Assembly: GCF_046630445.1 (NCBI RefSeq)
Contig: NC_092338.1
Coordinates: 342,679,501 to 342,743,500, forward strand
Direction: 5' to 3'
From: Rutidosis leptorrhynchoides
Lineage: Eukaryota; Streptophyta; Magnoliopsida; Asterales; Asteraceae
DNA length: 64,000 nt
Below the pieces are notes generated by a model. It ran no database searches. It had not been told where the DNA came from and saw only the letters and a list, made by a program, of their open reading frames with translations. Positions 12,878-25,137 of the stretch are shown one piece after another. Position 1 is the stretch's first letter. Each line of letters begins with the position of its first letter. The translations under genes and the position numbers were made by a program.

Positions 12878-14238
12878 TGTAGCGACCCGACAAAATTGTC
12901 ATTGACGGCGCCGTCTACTTAGGTCCCATTACGTGGTCATAAGTCTTTAAAACAACGTTTGACCCAAAATATGTCGCATTCATTTCAAATGTAAGGATGT
13001 TTCAAAGTTTACGAAAGTAGTTCAACGACTAGTTACATTACAATGTTAAAAGTACAAATGAAACCTATGCGACACAATTTAAAGTAAATCAAAAGACGCT
13101 CCATGTATGCATGTATTCTCGACATCCAATTGAGTATCAAAAAGAGTGCGGAAGCATGTATCACATAGAGTTCAAGGACCTGAGAAAACATATAGAAAAC
13201 TGTCAACGAAAAACATTGGTGAAATCATAGGTTTAGTAAGTGGGTACGTAAGTAAGTAAGTTGAACTACAAGATTTATAACGTTGGAGTAATAGTATGAT
13301 CATTCTAAAAATGGTTATCACGAGCACTCAATTATCAAGGCTTAACTAACGTTACCCCATCACATAGTGTTAGAACATACACTTATTCTTGAAAATATAT
13401 TTCATCCGCATAACGGTAGCGAACCGTCCGAATGAGGGTTTTTCAAACCCATATGGCCATACAACATAAGTTCTCGCTTACACCCGGTAAGTGCAACTAA
13501 TGATAATCGAATTGAGGATTTTTGTTCTAACTCGTACGTAGAATGTTTGTTTCCGTACTTGTGTTCACTTTGTAAAACAAAACGTTTATGTTTTCTCATC
13601 CCAAATGTAAGTTTAAAAGAGTAAAAGTGGGACTATGATCTCACCTTGAGTGCACGAGTAAATAAGGTACTTCACAAAGTAAACGTGTGCAAGAACGAAT
13701 GCTAGTCTTGACCTAAACAAGTAGGTCGTATCAATAACGGTAAACACGGTTGGTCAAAGTTGTTCAATTAGTCCTATGACTCATTACGACTCGATTTTAT
13801 AGCATGTGAAACAAGTTGTCAAGTTTCGTACAAGAATCAAGTATACAAGAAGATTAGAACGGTTTAAACAAGTATTGGTTATATTTGACTAAAAGTCAAA
13901 CTTGGTCAAAGTCAAAGTCAACGTCGACGGGGTCGGGTCGGGTGTCCGACAATTTTTATTCAATTAGTAATCATACATAAACATGTTGGCCAAGTTTCAT
14001 GTTAATCGGAGTTGCGAGTAAGCGGGGATGAAGTTGTGAAAACACAAAACAAGTTGGTCTACTTTTTCTGCACAGGAGCGGCGCTCTTGAGGACCCAGAA
14101 GCGATGCTTTTATTTCCAGGAGTGGCGCTCCTGATGTATGATGAAAAACTCCACAAAAGGCTAACCAAGAGCGGCGCTCTTAGTGCAGCAGCGGCGCTCC
14201 TGTACCTGGGAAAATGCTGTTTCTGAATTTTAACAAGT
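12878..14238 (-). mobile_element. Element B 3' LTR, distal part
   Basis: On the plus strand it begins TGTAGCGACCCGAC, matching 29510 onward almost base for base, and runs to the insertion point of element C. It contains the AGGAGCGGCGCTCCT palindrome array (14071-14204) and a GTCAA cluster. The 65-codon ORF at 13402-13599 also occurs in the other LTR (30034-30231), so it is LTR sequence and not a gene. Confidence 0.9.
14071..14204. repeat. Palindromic GAGCGGCGCTC array in B LTR
   Basis: Four to five copies of the odd palindrome AGGAGCGGCGCTCCT or one-sided variants, spaced 20-50 bases apart. The matching array in the 5' LTR is at 30712-30857 and has an extra variant unit, so the copy number differs between the two LTRs. 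Confidence 0.8.
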
Positions 14239-14547
14239 TGATAACGCCAAAATTATACATATTTGTTTTCGTTATTTCGATCCAATTTTGTATCATTTTG
14301 TATGTAATTTTTGTACTTGTGTATTTTAATAAGTTAAAATGTGTGTATAATCCATTGCGAGTGTTGAAGCGAAGATTTATGGAAAATATTGCTAATTTTA
14401 GAAGATTATGCGCACCTGCACCGTTTTGGCCATAACTCGGTCAAACGAACTCGAAAAAGGGTGAATCTGGAGCCCATACGTCCGTAACTCAGAGCTCTAC
14501 AACATCATATTGGAAAATTACCAATAAACAGTACCATATGTGGTGCA

Positions 14548-14768
14548 TCTGCTATAGATGCGGCGCATCTGAGGCCAAAATAGTCCCGACAGCTTTAAAT
14601 GCGGCGCATCTGTGCCAGATGCGGGGCATCTGAGCCAGATGCGGCGCATCTAACTCAGATGCAGCGCATCTGAGGTCCTTCTGATAGTTTTGGGTCCTAA
14701 AACGAGCTGGAAACCACTAAAAATAAAGGGATGCGGCGCATCACCTTTAGATGCGGCGCATCTGATGC
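14548..14768. repeat. Palindromic GATGCGGCGCATC array in C LTR
   Basis: About seven copies of AGATGCGGCGCATCT or close variants, each an odd palindrome with arms AGATGCG/CGCATCT around one central base. It lies in U3 immediately before the TATA-like box. The 3' LTR copy (19055-19232) has about two fewer units. Confidence 0.85.
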
Positions 14769-14799
14769 ATTTCTGGCCATTTTACCTAACTTTTGAGCC

Positions 14800-14807
14800 T
14801 ATTTAAG
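14800..14807 (+). promoter_or_regulatory. TATA-like box of C LTR
   Basis: TATTTAAG, repeated at 19270-19277 in the 3' LTR. It stands right after the palindrome array and before an A-rich leader, which fits the LTR promoter. Confidence 0.5.
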
Positions 14808-16102
14808 AAGAGCTTTGGTTACACATTTGAGACACCACAATATAGATCAGTAGTAGTCCGAGAAGGGGGGTTTCCCCAGCCATTCTAAAGGGTTCTTCAC
14901 CCTTTTGAGCATCAAGATTGAAGAAGGGATCATATGCTACGATAGGTACTCTCGGTTTCATTTATTTTAGTGATAAGATTATGAATTCCTATTGTTTCGA
15001 TTGTATCGTTGTAACCTTCATTATTATGATTGGCTAAAGCCTTGTGTGTTTACTTTAATGTAAGATTTATGGTTTAGGATTGTTTTATCTTTTAATGTTA
15101 TTTAAGTTACTATGATGTTTGATTGATTAAATTACCATGTCCAATCAAAAGAACCATAGTTATGCTAGTTTGGTACTTTCCTATAATTACATAGATTGTT
15201 AACTACATGTGACACTAGGAACACAATCTATGCTTTAATACTTTTAGTAATCTAGACGGGTAAACATATACTTAATTGACGACTTTGCTATATGTTTAGA
15301 TCGGTAATTGAATAAGTACTAGAACTACATAGTCATGAATTTACCTCAAGTGATCGTTGTAATTTAGGTTTTACGTGAGTTTAATCGGGTTGGGTCTAAT
15401 TAATCTAATCAATCTAAATCAATTATGTTCTTCTATAGATCCATTGTTGTAAGTATCCATTTACTCTAGTTCAATTATACAAGTTATGAATTGGTTTGTG
15501 TGAGTTTATCAATGTTCATGGCTAGTACTTCAACACCTAGTGATTTAGACATCTACATGTGAGTGTAGGATGGTAATTGAATGGTAACTAGATTTTTCAA
15601 TAGTGTAGTTTATTTAGAGTGATCTTAATAAACTAGGTTTTATGTGAATTCAACCAAGGAAGAGTCTTATTGATTAAACATAGGTAAAGAAGAACTAATG
15701 ACAAGGTTTATGTGAATTTACTAAGTTTATAGTTCTCAGTTTATAGATATTGTGAGATTGATATGAACCATTTACTTGTAACTACAAAATAACGGGTTTA
15801 AGTATAAAAGAACAATCCTTATCATTTATCAAGCATTGAAGTAAACACCGCCTTCTCATCCTTGTTATTTATCTCATTTTATTTCCCGTTTGTTACTTAA
15901 CAATTCTACAACTAAAACTCCCCTTTTTCTTAGAATAATTAACTGTTTTTGAAGTCCTTAAAACAAACTTCTCCCTGTGGATCGAACTGGTCAATTTACT
16001 TGCTAGTTACTACATGATCGGGTTTTAGTTGCCTGTATTATGTGTTAATTATTAAGCATATTATCTACATTTTAAAGGTTACGTCTTAACACATCAACTT
16101 TT

Positions 16103-16121
16103 TGGCGCCGCTGCTGGGGAG
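16103..16121 (+). other. Primer-binding site of element C (tRNA-Asp type)
   Basis: TGGCGCCGCTGCTGGGGAG, six bases after the LTR end. It matches the reverse complement of the 3' end of plant tRNA-Asp with two mismatches. This site is usual for Athila-type gypsy elements. Confidence 0.8.
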
Positions 16122-16288
16122 CGGTTTTGTTTAAAAGATTTTAATAGACTTTTAGTTATTCGATCCTTTCGTGGGAAGTTATTTTCACGAAAGTTACCTG
16201 CTTTATTTTTGTTTTTTGTTTGTTTTGTTTTTCTTTTGTGGTGTGATTGCAGCTAGGTTACAGGTATAATTTGGCTGGGTATGATTAT

Positions 16289-17311
16289 ATGATTTCGAAA
16301 GCCATGTATGATGTCCAACAATCAGGTGAATCATCAGTTTTCATGGGTATGAATGAAGATTGGTATATGGGTTCTTGGGAAGCTATGGTGGAACCAAGAG
16401 GTGTTTGTGAGACTTATGGAGGTTACTATATGCCCGAGGAGTGTGATGATAGTCTTATGTATCATTATACCCCTATGGACCAACCATGGGATTATTATGA
16501 AGATGGTAACTCATCCTGGGATTCATCTCAACAACACTTTCAAATTCAAGAAGGAAAGGAGAGTCAGTCAAATTTAGAAGATGTAATTTTAGACTTCATG
16601 AGAAACGAGACGGAACGTAGCCAAAATTTGCAAGAAACACTAGTGGGCCAACAAGAATCCATTGAGCGTTTACAGAGGACCATGAGCTGTCTACTCCAGC
16701 AAATTGAAGAAAGGGAGCCGGACACTTTTTCGGCTAATTCACTAGCTGATTCGAGGGGTAATACGCAGATACCCGAGGTAGAAAGTGTTGAGCGTACCAT
16801 TATTATACCACCTACCACCCCAGTTATGTCCATGTTTGCAATGCTTTATCCAGGAATTGATGAAGGGGAATTGCGGGTGATAGGTTGGTATTCATGGGAT
16901 AGTGATGATGATGACGTTTTAACTACCGAGGTCGAAGAAATGGATTCATCAAAGATCATCGACGATGAGGAGTCTAATATAGTGGAACCATTTGAGGAGT
17001 CACCTTCTCATGTGGAATTTGTATATCCTCACGAGGTTAGCACTTGGAATATATTAAAAGATGATCCGTTTGGACATGATCCACCTGAAAGAATAAAATT
17101 TTTACTGCAAGCCGCACTTAAGAGAGAGTCATGTGTTGACTCTCGGGTTAGGTATTCCTTTTTCAAGAAATTGAAAAAGGAATTATATGATATATTGTAT
17201 ACCACCCGAGGGGTTAATGACTGGCTCACGTTACTTATTCGTGGAACTTTTTCCACTGATTTTACATGTCGTCCGATAAGTGTGGGGAAGAATGACCCCA
17301 TTAGGTGTTAA
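16289..17311 (+). CDS. Sole ORF of element C (gag-like, function unknown)
   Basis: The frame is open from a TTG at 16247, but the first ATG is at 16289, giving about 340 residues. The N-terminal third is rich in Tyr, Trp, Met and Asp; residues ~95-140 form a probable coiled coil (NLEDVILDFMRNE... to LLQQIEE); an acidic Asp/Glu-rich stretch follows, then a basic C-terminal part. No zinc knuckle and no DSG protease motif. The coiled-coil block recalls the middle of Athila-type gag proteins, so it may be a reduced gag; I cannot name it with confidence. A splice-acceptor-like TTGCAG just upstream (16247-16252) suggests a leader intron. Being open over 340 codons in an AT-rich element suggests constraint. 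Confidence 0.6.
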   Translation: MISKAMYDVQQSGESSVFMGMNEDWYMGSWEAMVEPRGVCETYGGYYMPEECDDSLMYHYTPMDQPWDYYEDGNSSWDSSQQHFQIQEGKESQSNLEDVILDFMRNETERSQNLQETLVGQQESIERLQRTMSCLLQQIEEREPDTFSANSLADSRGNTQIPEVESVERTIIIPPTTPVMSMFAMLYPGIDEGELRVIGWYSWDSDDDDVLTTEVEEMDSSKIIDDEESNIVEPFEESPSHVEFVYPHEVSTWNILKDDPFGHDPPERIKFLLQAALKRESCVDSRVRYSFFKKLKKELYDILYTTRGVNDWLTLLIRGTFSTDFTCRPISVGKNDPIRC

Positions 17312-18732
17312 AAGAAGGGGTAAAGTTTGGTGCACAACTCATTAATAAATATGCACCATATAAAATGAGTATTGTGCTATGTGCTGCAATTTTCAAAGTC
17401 TGGCATGAAGTTCAGCAAAATACTTGGATGATGATTGGTTTGTGATAGCGTTTAAGGAATGGATGATGTTCTTATCGTGACAGCCAATTCAGCGCCATCA
17501 TCCCGTGATCTTCAGCCTAAAGCCTAGAAAGTATTAACTCTCTTTCATACTATTTGCCCTCTCGAATTTACAATTTTTCTGATTTCATGTAATGAGGGCA
17601 TTACATGATCTTAAGTGTGGGGAAGGAGTAAATTCTTTCGGGTTTTACAAAAACATGTTTTAAAATGGCTTAAAATGTGGGTTTTACAACAAAAAAAAAT
17701 ATATGGTTTAAAATGGCTTAAAATGTGAAAATTTTTAACTTTATAAATTCATTTGCATGAATTTATTTTGTATAAAAGACTCAAGAAAGAGCCAACTAAG
17801 GAAATGATCAACACGCTATATCACATACTTCGCGCAAGGATTCTATAGTACTTTGTTGAATCGGAAATCAAATCCAATACTCATTGAATTAAGGAAGTCA
17901 AGTCTTCCAAAATGACGCACTTGATAACTTATGTTAGAAGATGTAGTCCAGAACAGCTGTAGGTTGATGAAAAATCTTGAAAAGTCATCTCTATCATCGG
18001 CTGGAAATCCACCTCACCTCAGTATCAAACAGGGTTTTTGGTGGTCAGACTTATCCTAACCATGAGATGGATCTGTCTCGTACAATGGGGGCACATTGCA
18101 AATTAGCTTTTAAGACTAATGAATCTAATCCCCACATGGATGATCTCCGTAAAGATCAACTGCATCTATGTTGACCGCGGTCAACATACATATGCCATAA
18201 CAAATTGAGGTGTGCAAACTCATGGTTCACCGATGATATTTGGATACGATATAGTTTCTTCTAAAACTTATGCTATTTTATGAACTATATTGTGTAAAAC
18301 CATTTTTAGGACATTCGGTTTCAAGTTCCATGATACTTCAATCATGGGGGCGAGTAGCTTGCTAAACGCCGACTGAGGCTTCGATTTTCAGTAACCCTCA
18401 ACCGGACTTTGAGGTTAAAACCAGAAAACTTGTTAGTGTAAAAACTAACATGACTATTTTTCAAAATATCAAAGGTTTTTCGCAAAGGTCCTAATTTCCC
18501 TAAGGATCCAAATTTTTAAGAAATGTGGGACTTTAAAACCACCTTTCGACTTTGGTGTGATTTCAATTCGCGTGTGTACTCTAAATGTGTGTGTATACTC
18601 AAAACGCGTGCGTGTGTTACATTGTGAAATAAATAAAAAGTGTGAGTGTGATTCGTGTGTGTTTTCAGAAATGTGTGTGTTCATCGTAATATATTTTAGT
18701 TTTTGTAAGTCTTGCTTGAGGACAAGCAAGGT
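17312..18732 (+). other. Non-coding internal region of element C
   Basis: 1.4 kb with no supported gene. It has two further copies of the AAGTGTGGGGA motif that forms the polypurine tract (17280 and 17612) and a GT-rich stretch (18560-18680). No pol domains on either strand. Confidence 0.75.
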
Positions 18733-18747
18733 TTAAGTGTGGGGATT
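18733..18747 (+). other. Polypurine tract of element C
   Basis: TTAAGTGTGGGGATT directly before the 3' LTR, preceded by GCTTGAGGACAAGCAAGG, an arrangement seen in many Athila-like plant elements. Confidence 0.75.
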
Positions 18748-20567
18748 TGATAACGCCAAAATTATACATATTTGTTGTCGTTATTTCGATCCGATTTTGT
18801 ATCATTTTGTATGTAATTGTTGTACTTGTGTATTGTAATAAGTTAAAATGTGTGTATAATCCATTGCGAGTGTTGAAGCGAAGATTTATGGAAAATATTG
18901 CTGATTTTAGAAGATTATGCGCACCTGCACCGTTTTGGCCATAACTCGGTCATACGAACTCGAAAAAGGGTGAATCTGGAGCCCAGACGTCCGTAACTCA
19001 AAGCTCTACAACATCATTTTTGGAAAATTACCAATAAACAGTACCAGATAAGACGCATCTGCTATAGATGCGGCGCATCTGAGGCCAAAATAGTCCCGAG
19101 AGCTTTAAATGCGGCGCATCTGTGCCAGATGCGGTGCATCTGAGGTCCTGCCGACAGTTCTAGGTCCTAAAACGAGCTAGAAACCACTAAAAATAAAGGG
19201 ATGCGGCGCATGACCTTTAGATGCGGCGCATCTGATGCATTTCTGGCCATTTTACCTAACTTTTGAGCCTATTTAAGAAGAGCTTTGGTTACACATTTGA
19301 GACACCACAATATAGATCAGTAGTAGTCCGAGAAGGGGGGGTTTCCCCAGCCATTCTAAAGGGTTCTTCACCCTTTTGAGCATCAAGATTGAAGAAGGGA
19401 TCATACGCTACGATAGGTACTCTCGGTTTCATTTATTTTAGTGATAAGATTATGAATTCCTATTGTTTCGATTGTATCATTGTAACTTTCATTATTATGA
19501 TTGGCTAAAGCCTTGTGTGTTTACTTTAATGTAAGATTTATGGTTTGGGATTGTTTTATCTTTTAATGTTATTTAAGTTACTATGATGTTTGATTGATTA
19601 AATTACCATGTCCAACCAAAAGAACCATAGTTATGCTAGTTTGGTACTTTCCTTCAATTACATAGATTGTTAACTACATGTGACACTAGGAACACAATCT
19701 ATGCTTCAATACTATTAGTAATCTAGATGGGTAAACATATACTTAATTGACGACTTTGCTATATGTTTAGATCGGTAATTGAATAAGTACTAGAACTACA
19801 TAGTCATGAATTTACCTCAAGTGATTGTTGTAATTTAGGTTTTACATGAGTTTAATCGGGTTGAGTCTAATTAATCTAATAAACCTAAATTAATTATGTT
19901 CTTCCATAGATCCATTGTTGTAAGTATCCATTTACTCTAGTTCAATTATACAATTTATGAATTGGTTTATGTGAGTTTATCAGTGTTCATGGCTAGTACT
20001 TCAACACCTAGTGATTTAGACATCTACATGTGAGTGTAGGATGGTAATTGAATGGTAACTAGATTTTACAATAGTGTAGTTTATTTAGAGTGATCTTAAT
20101 AAACTAGGTTTTATGTGAATTCAATCAAGGAAGAGTCTTATTGATTAAACATAGGTAAATAAGAACTAATGACAAGGTTTATGTGAATTTACTAAGTTTA
20201 TAGTTCTCGGTTTATAGATATTGTGAGATTGATATGAAGCATTTACTTGTAACTACAAAATAACGGGTTTAAGTATAAAAGAACAATCCTTATCATTTAT
20301 CCAGCATTGAAGTAAACACCGCCTTCTCATCCTTGTTATTTATCTCATTTTATTTCCCGTTTGTTACTTAACAATTCTACAACTAAAACTCCCCTTTTTC
20401 TTAGAATAATTAACTGTTTTTGAAGTCCTTAAAACAAACTTCTCCCTGTGGATTGAACTGGTCAATTTAGTTGCTAGTTACTACATGATCGGGTTTTAGT
20501 TGCCTGTATTATGTGTTAATTATTAAGCATATTGTCTACATTTTAAAGGTTACGTCTTAACACATCA
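18748..20567 (+). mobile_element. Element C 3' LTR
   Basis: TGATAACGCC...AACACATCA, near-identical to 14239-16096 apart from scattered substitutions and a shorter palindrome array (19055-19232). Followed by the target duplication CAAGT. Confidence 0.92.
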
Positions 20568-20572
20568 CAAGT

Positions 20573-21585
20573 GCACGAACCAAACTTCAAACAAACACAA
20601 CTAATGAATTGTAAACATTCAAAACACGTATTTTATATCGTCGGAAAGGTAATTTAACGAGGAATACAACTAACACGTTACATAACTTAAAAAATCATTT
20701 ACAATAATCAAAATCCAAGTTGAATGCTCATTAAATGTTCATCATAAATGGTTCAAGTTCATAAATGGGCATTGATGATTCGGGAATTAAATGCACACCT
20801 ATAATACGCCATTTCGTAGGTAATTATGCATACAATACTACTAAACACTTACAATTAACATTTCAAAGCATTCAATGCATCAAAAATCCATTTTACTTCT
20901 ATCAAACCCTAACTCAAAATTATAAATTTAGCAATCATGTTTATGGAGTCTTTCTAAGTCAACCTACACATCAAATTGAAGCTAATGATGCTAGTAACAC
21001 ATTTAATACATGCACTTTTAACATCGAACAACATTTAAGCAACCAAATCTCAAGATCAAATACACCTATTTATCAAGTTCATGCTAGTTACTCAAAACAA
21101 CAAGATCGAGCATATAAATCACATATTCATGTTAGACTTGAGCCATAGACACTAATTAACACACTTTTAAGTTTAAAAGATCAAGAACAAGAAATTTAGT
21201 GTTTTTAGAAAGTTACCCAAATGAGATGAAGTTGGTATGGATTTGAAGAGGAAGATGCAAGGATTCCAAATATGTAATTTGTTTTGATGTTAGCTTGTTA
21301 GATCAAAAATGGATGATGATTCTTTGTTTGAAGGTTTGAGAGCAAAAAGGTGAAAGTAGTGGAAGATGGGAGGATGAAATGAATGGAGAAGGAAGAAGTT
21401 GACCATTTGACCTAGTCACATCTTTGGTCACTTGGCAACTTTGGTCCCTCAAGTTTAAATACGGGTGCGTGAATTAACCAAACAAATTACCTTAAATACG
21501 TAGAGTAAACGAGAGATGTTATAATTAAATAACGGACTTTAAATTAATTTAACGGAAAGTAAATGGAAAAAGACGGGATGTTACA
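20573..21585 (-). mobile_element. Element B 3' LTR, proximal part
   Basis: Continues the B LTR after element C; matches 30890-31872 nearly base for base and ends (plus strand) GGGATGTTACA, i.e. begins TGTAACATCCCG on the minus strand. The 127-codon ORF at 20765-21148 is also present, broken, in the other LTR and is not a gene. Confidence 0.9.
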
Positions 21586-21625
21586 TTACCTACTCCTTAA
21601 AAGAAATTTCGTCCCGAAATTTAAG
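21586..21625 (-). other. Polypurine-type tract of element B
   Basis: On the minus strand AAATTTCGGGACGAAATTTC, then a purine-rich TTTTAAGGAGTAGGTAA directly before the LTR start. Same layout as at 2760-2793. Confidence 0.7.
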
Positions 21626-22618
21626 TAGGCGTAGTAGTCGTTGTTTCTTCCTCGAGTTCTTGTGTTTCCAACTCTACAAATAAGTAAGGATACTTCTTTT
21701 TCATTTGATCTTGCCTTTCCCAAGTAAACTCGGCTCCTCTTTTGGCGTTCCAACGAACTTTGATAATCGGAATTCAGCTTTGTTTTAGCGTTTTGACAGA
21801 GTGGTCCACAATTTCAACCGGTTCTTCTACAAAATGAAGTTTGTCATCAATAGTAAGCTCCTTGAGAGGGATGACGAGTTCGGGTTCGGCAAAACACTTC
21901 TTCAAATTTGGTACATGGAAAGTAGGATGAACGGACCTCAGTTGAGGCGGAAGATCTAAACGATAAGAAACGGTTCCAACATGCTCCAAGATTTCCCGAA
22001 ACAAATTACACCTTTCCATGGTGCAACTTTTAACATTACGCGGTCACCGACTTGGAATTCGAGGTCGTTGCGTCTAATGTCGGTATAGCTCTTTTGACGA
22101 CTATGGGCCGTCCTAAGCCTATCTCGGATTTGAACGATCTTCTCGGTTGTTTCATGAATGAGTTTGGGTCCGGTGATTTGTGTGTCGCCTACTTCAGCCC
22201 AACAGAGAGGTGAACGACATTTGCGACCATATAAGGCTTTGAAAGGTGCGGCGTTGATACTCGCGTGGTAACTATTGTTGTAAGAGAATTCGGCGAGAGG
22301 CAAGTGCTTGTCCCAAGCTTTTCCAAAGTCGATAATGCAAGCTCGTAGCATGTCTTCCGAAGTTTGAATTGTGCGTTCGCTTTGTCCATCGGTTTGTAGA
22401 TGATATGCGGTGCTCATGTCTAAACGCGTTCCCAACGCTTCTTGTAAGGTACGCCAAAATCTAGAAACAAAACGACCATCTCGGTCAGAAATAATCGATA
22501 AAGGTACACCGTGACGGGTTATGATTTTTTTAATGTAAAGTTGTGAAAGTTTCTCCATTTTGTCGGTTTCCTTCATGGCTAGGAAGTGGGCGGATTTGGT
22601 GAGACGGTCAACAATAAC
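21626..22618 (-). pseudogene. Integrase core and chromodomain, element B
   Basis: Stretch 21956-22576 (206 codons) holds the integrase core: [15 protein letters not shown] with a catalytic Asp, [21 protein letters not shown] with the downstream Glu region, [11 protein letters not shown] and the C-terminal [13 protein letters not shown]. Stretch 21774-22019 gives the linker and chromodomain start (FHVPNLKKCF, EEPVEIVDHSV) in another frame; the chromodomain is then broken near 21775. A stop near 22619 separates it from the HHCC region. Dead copy of a chromovirus integrase. Confidence 0.88.
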
Positions 22619-23738
22619 CTAAATGGTATCATAACCGCCCGCCATTCTGGGTAGTTTGGTGATAAAATCCATCGTTATTCTTTCCCACTTCCATTGCAGG
22701 ATTTCGGGTTGTTGAAGCAATTCGGACGGTCTTTGATGTTCGGCTTTGACTTTGGAGCAAGTTAGGCACTTTCCAACATAAGTACCGACGTCTCTTTTAA
22801 TGTTCGGCCACCAATATTGTTCTTTGAGGTCGTGGTACATCTTATTTGCACCGGGGTGAATTGAATATCTTGACTTATGGGCTTCGTCTAAAATAAGTCT
22901 TCGTAAGCCCCCATAACTAGGTACCCAAATTCTTCTGGCGAAATATCGGAGTCCGGTCTCCTTAACTTCGAATCGAGAGGTGAGGACGTTCAAGCGTTCG
23001 AAAGAGATGTTTTCATCCTTGAGAGCCTCATCTTGGGCCACACGAATTTGGTTATTAAGATTAGTGTGGATGGTGATGTTTAAAGCTCGGACACGAAAAT
23101 GCACCATTCTTTCCTTTTGAATTAAGGCATCGGCTACTACATTTGCCTTCCCGGGGTGATAACGAAGCTTACAATCGTAATCATTCAAAGTTTCAATCCA
23201 CCGTCGTTGTCTCATATTTAGTTGCTTTTGATCGAAGATGTGTTGGAGGCTTTTGTGATCGGTGAAGATAGTACTTTTGGTTCCATAAAGATAGTGTCTC
23301 CACATTTTAAGTGCAAAGACAACGGCTCCGAGTTCGAGATCATGTGTCGTGTGGTTCCGTTCGTGGATTTTCAATTGTCGGGAGGCATAAGCAATAACCT
23401 TCTTTCGTTGCATCAATACACACCCAAAACCATGTTTTTTGAGGCATTGCAATATACAACAAAATCATTATTGCCTTTGGGAAGCGATAAGATAGGAGCG
23501 GTGGTTAACTTTTCCTTGAAGATTTGAAACGCGGATTCTTGCTCGGTTGCCCAAACGAATTTCCTTCCCTTGTGAGTTAACGCGATTAGAGGACGTGCAA
23601 CCAAAGAGAAATTATCGATGAACCTAAGATAATACTCGGCCAGGCCTAAGAATTGTCGAATGTGAGTAGGAGTAGTAGGGGTTTTCCATTTGCTAATGGC
23701 TTCGATTTTTGCGAGATCGACCTTAATACCTTGATCGC
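22619..23738 (-). pseudogene. RNase H and integrase zinc domain, element B
   Basis: 22619-23452 (277 codons): RNase H with [12 protein letters not shown], the [10 protein letters not shown] motif and [14 protein letters not shown], then the integrase HHCC zinc domain ([11 protein letters not shown]...[11 protein letters not shown]). 23413-23604 gives the end of RT and start of RNase H in another frame, so a frameshift lies near 23430. RNase H would remove the RNA strand during reverse transcription. Confidence 0.88.
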
Positions 23739-24305
23739 TTACAACATGACCAAGAAATTAACTTCCTTCAACCAAAATTCACACTTGGAGAACTTGGCAT
23801 AGAGTCGTTCTTGTCTCAAGAGTTCGAGTACAAGTCGAAGGTGTTGTTCGTGCTCTTCTTCGCTTTTAGAATAGACCAAGATGTCATCGATGAATACAAT
23901 AACGAACTTGTCGAGATACGGTTTGCACACGTAGTTCATAAGATCCATGAACACTGCCGGTGCATTAGTTAGATCAAATGGCATGACAAGGAATTCGTAA
24001 CTACCATAGCGAGTCCGAAAAGCGGTTTTGGAGACATCTTCCCCCTTAACCCTTAGTTGATGATAACCCGAGCAGAGATCGATTTTTGAATATACACAAG
24101 ATCCTTGTAGTTGATCAAAGAGGTCATCGATGTGTGGAAGAGGATATCGGTTCTTAACCGTCAATTTATTTAGTTCACAATAGTCGATGCGCATTCGTAG
24201 GGATCCATCTTTCTTCTTAACGAATAAAATCAGAACACCCCATGTTGAATGGCTAGGTTGGATAAAACCACGGTCAAGTAGTACTTGAATCTAACTTTTC
24301 AATTC
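23739..24305 (-). pseudogene. Reverse transcriptase, element B
   Basis: 23739-24194 (151 codons) covers the RT fingers and palm: [31 protein letters not shown] and the catalytic FIDDILVYS. Consensus Arg and Gly residues are replaced in places (IDYRELN to IDYCELN; SGYHQ kept). The 24195-24305 stretch before it is shifted and contains stops. Template-copying enzyme of the element; inactive here. Confidence 0.88.
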
Positions 24306-25137
24306 TTACATTTTGGATGGAGCGAGTCTATACAGTGCACGTGCTACGGGTGTGGCTCCCGGAATAAGATCGATTTGGAATTCTATCGGTCGATGAGGTG
24401 GAAGACCCGGCAATTCGTCGGGAAAAACATCGGAAAAGTCACTAACAATTGGTACATCATCGATATGCTTCTCATCGGTCTCGACTTTCTTAACGTGGGC
24501 TAGAATCGCGAAAAAACCTTTACGAAGATATTTTTCAACTTTAAGGCACGAGACGCGGTTGAGTCCGGTGCAACCCTTATCGCCATAAACAATCAAGGGT
24601 TCACCATTCTCGATAGGAATTTGAATCGCTTTTAGATCGCAAAGGATGTGAGATTTCATTTTGGCTAACCAATCCATACCAATTATTACATCGAAGCTCC
24701 CTACTTCTATAGGTATCAAGTCAATTTCAAACTCTTTACCCATTAAGTTTAACGTACACCCCCGATAAAAATTGTCGGCACTTAATAGTTTCCCGTTGGC
24801 CACTTCAATGGTATAAGTAGTATTTAGTGGGAGTGGTGGAGTGCTAAAAGAATGAGTCAAAGTCTTGGATACAAAACTCTTATCGGCACCCGAATCGAAT
24901 AAGCAAGCGACATAAGAATTGTTGAGAAGAAACGTACATGTGACTAGTTCATTGTCATCTCGGGCTTCCTCGGTGTTAATGTTGAAAGCTCGGCCGTGCG
25001 TATTGGGGTTATCTTTCTTCTTTGGGCATGAATTTCTAAAATGACCTTGTTGGCCACATCCGTAACAAGTGACCGTCTTTGGTGCATCGGGCCCCTTTCG
25101 AGCGACGGGGGTGGCACTTCTACAATCGTTGGCCATA
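24306..25137 (-). pseudogene. Nucleocapsid end and protease, element B
   Basis: 276 open codons: zinc knuckle CYGCGQQGHFRNSC, then an aspartic protease with DSGADKSFVS and IIGMDWLAKM, then the PR-RT linker ([22 protein letters not shown]). Two more knuckles (CNKCHKHHFGEC and CHRCQGSGHMANDC) lie just upstream at 25130-25210 in the same strand. The linker-RT junction is frameshifted near 24306. Confidence 0.85.

Larger units (their letters stand above)
14239..16096 (+). mobile_element. Element C 5' LTR
   Basis: TGATAACGCC...CTTAACACATCA. An array of AGATGCGGCGCATCT palindromes (14548-14768) lies just upstream of a TATA-like TATTTAAG at 14800-14807, so the likely transcription start is near 14830. 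The rest is AT-rich untranslated leader. This LTR is 38 bases longer than the other mostly because it has extra palindrome units. Confidence 0.92.
14239..20567 (+). mobile_element. Element C: non-autonomous LTR retrotransposon
   Basis: Flanked by the 5-bp duplication CAAGT (14234-14238 and 20568-20572). It has two LTRs (1858 and 1820 bases) starting TGATAACGCC and ending CACATCA, a primer site matching tRNA-Asp, one ORF and a polypurine tract. No protease, RT, RNase H or integrase is visible in the 2.65-kb internal region, so it must depend on another element. LTR ends and primer site resemble Athila-type plant elements. The two LTRs differ at only a few positions per 100 bases, so insertion is fairly recent. 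Confidence 0.93.

Noticed and set aside
16353..17301. Overlapping ORFs on both strands within element C
   Set aside because: Shadows of the 354-codon frame.
20765..21148. 127-codon ORF in B LTR
   Set aside because: The other B LTR has stops and an indel in the same place (31067-31315), so it is not a gene.
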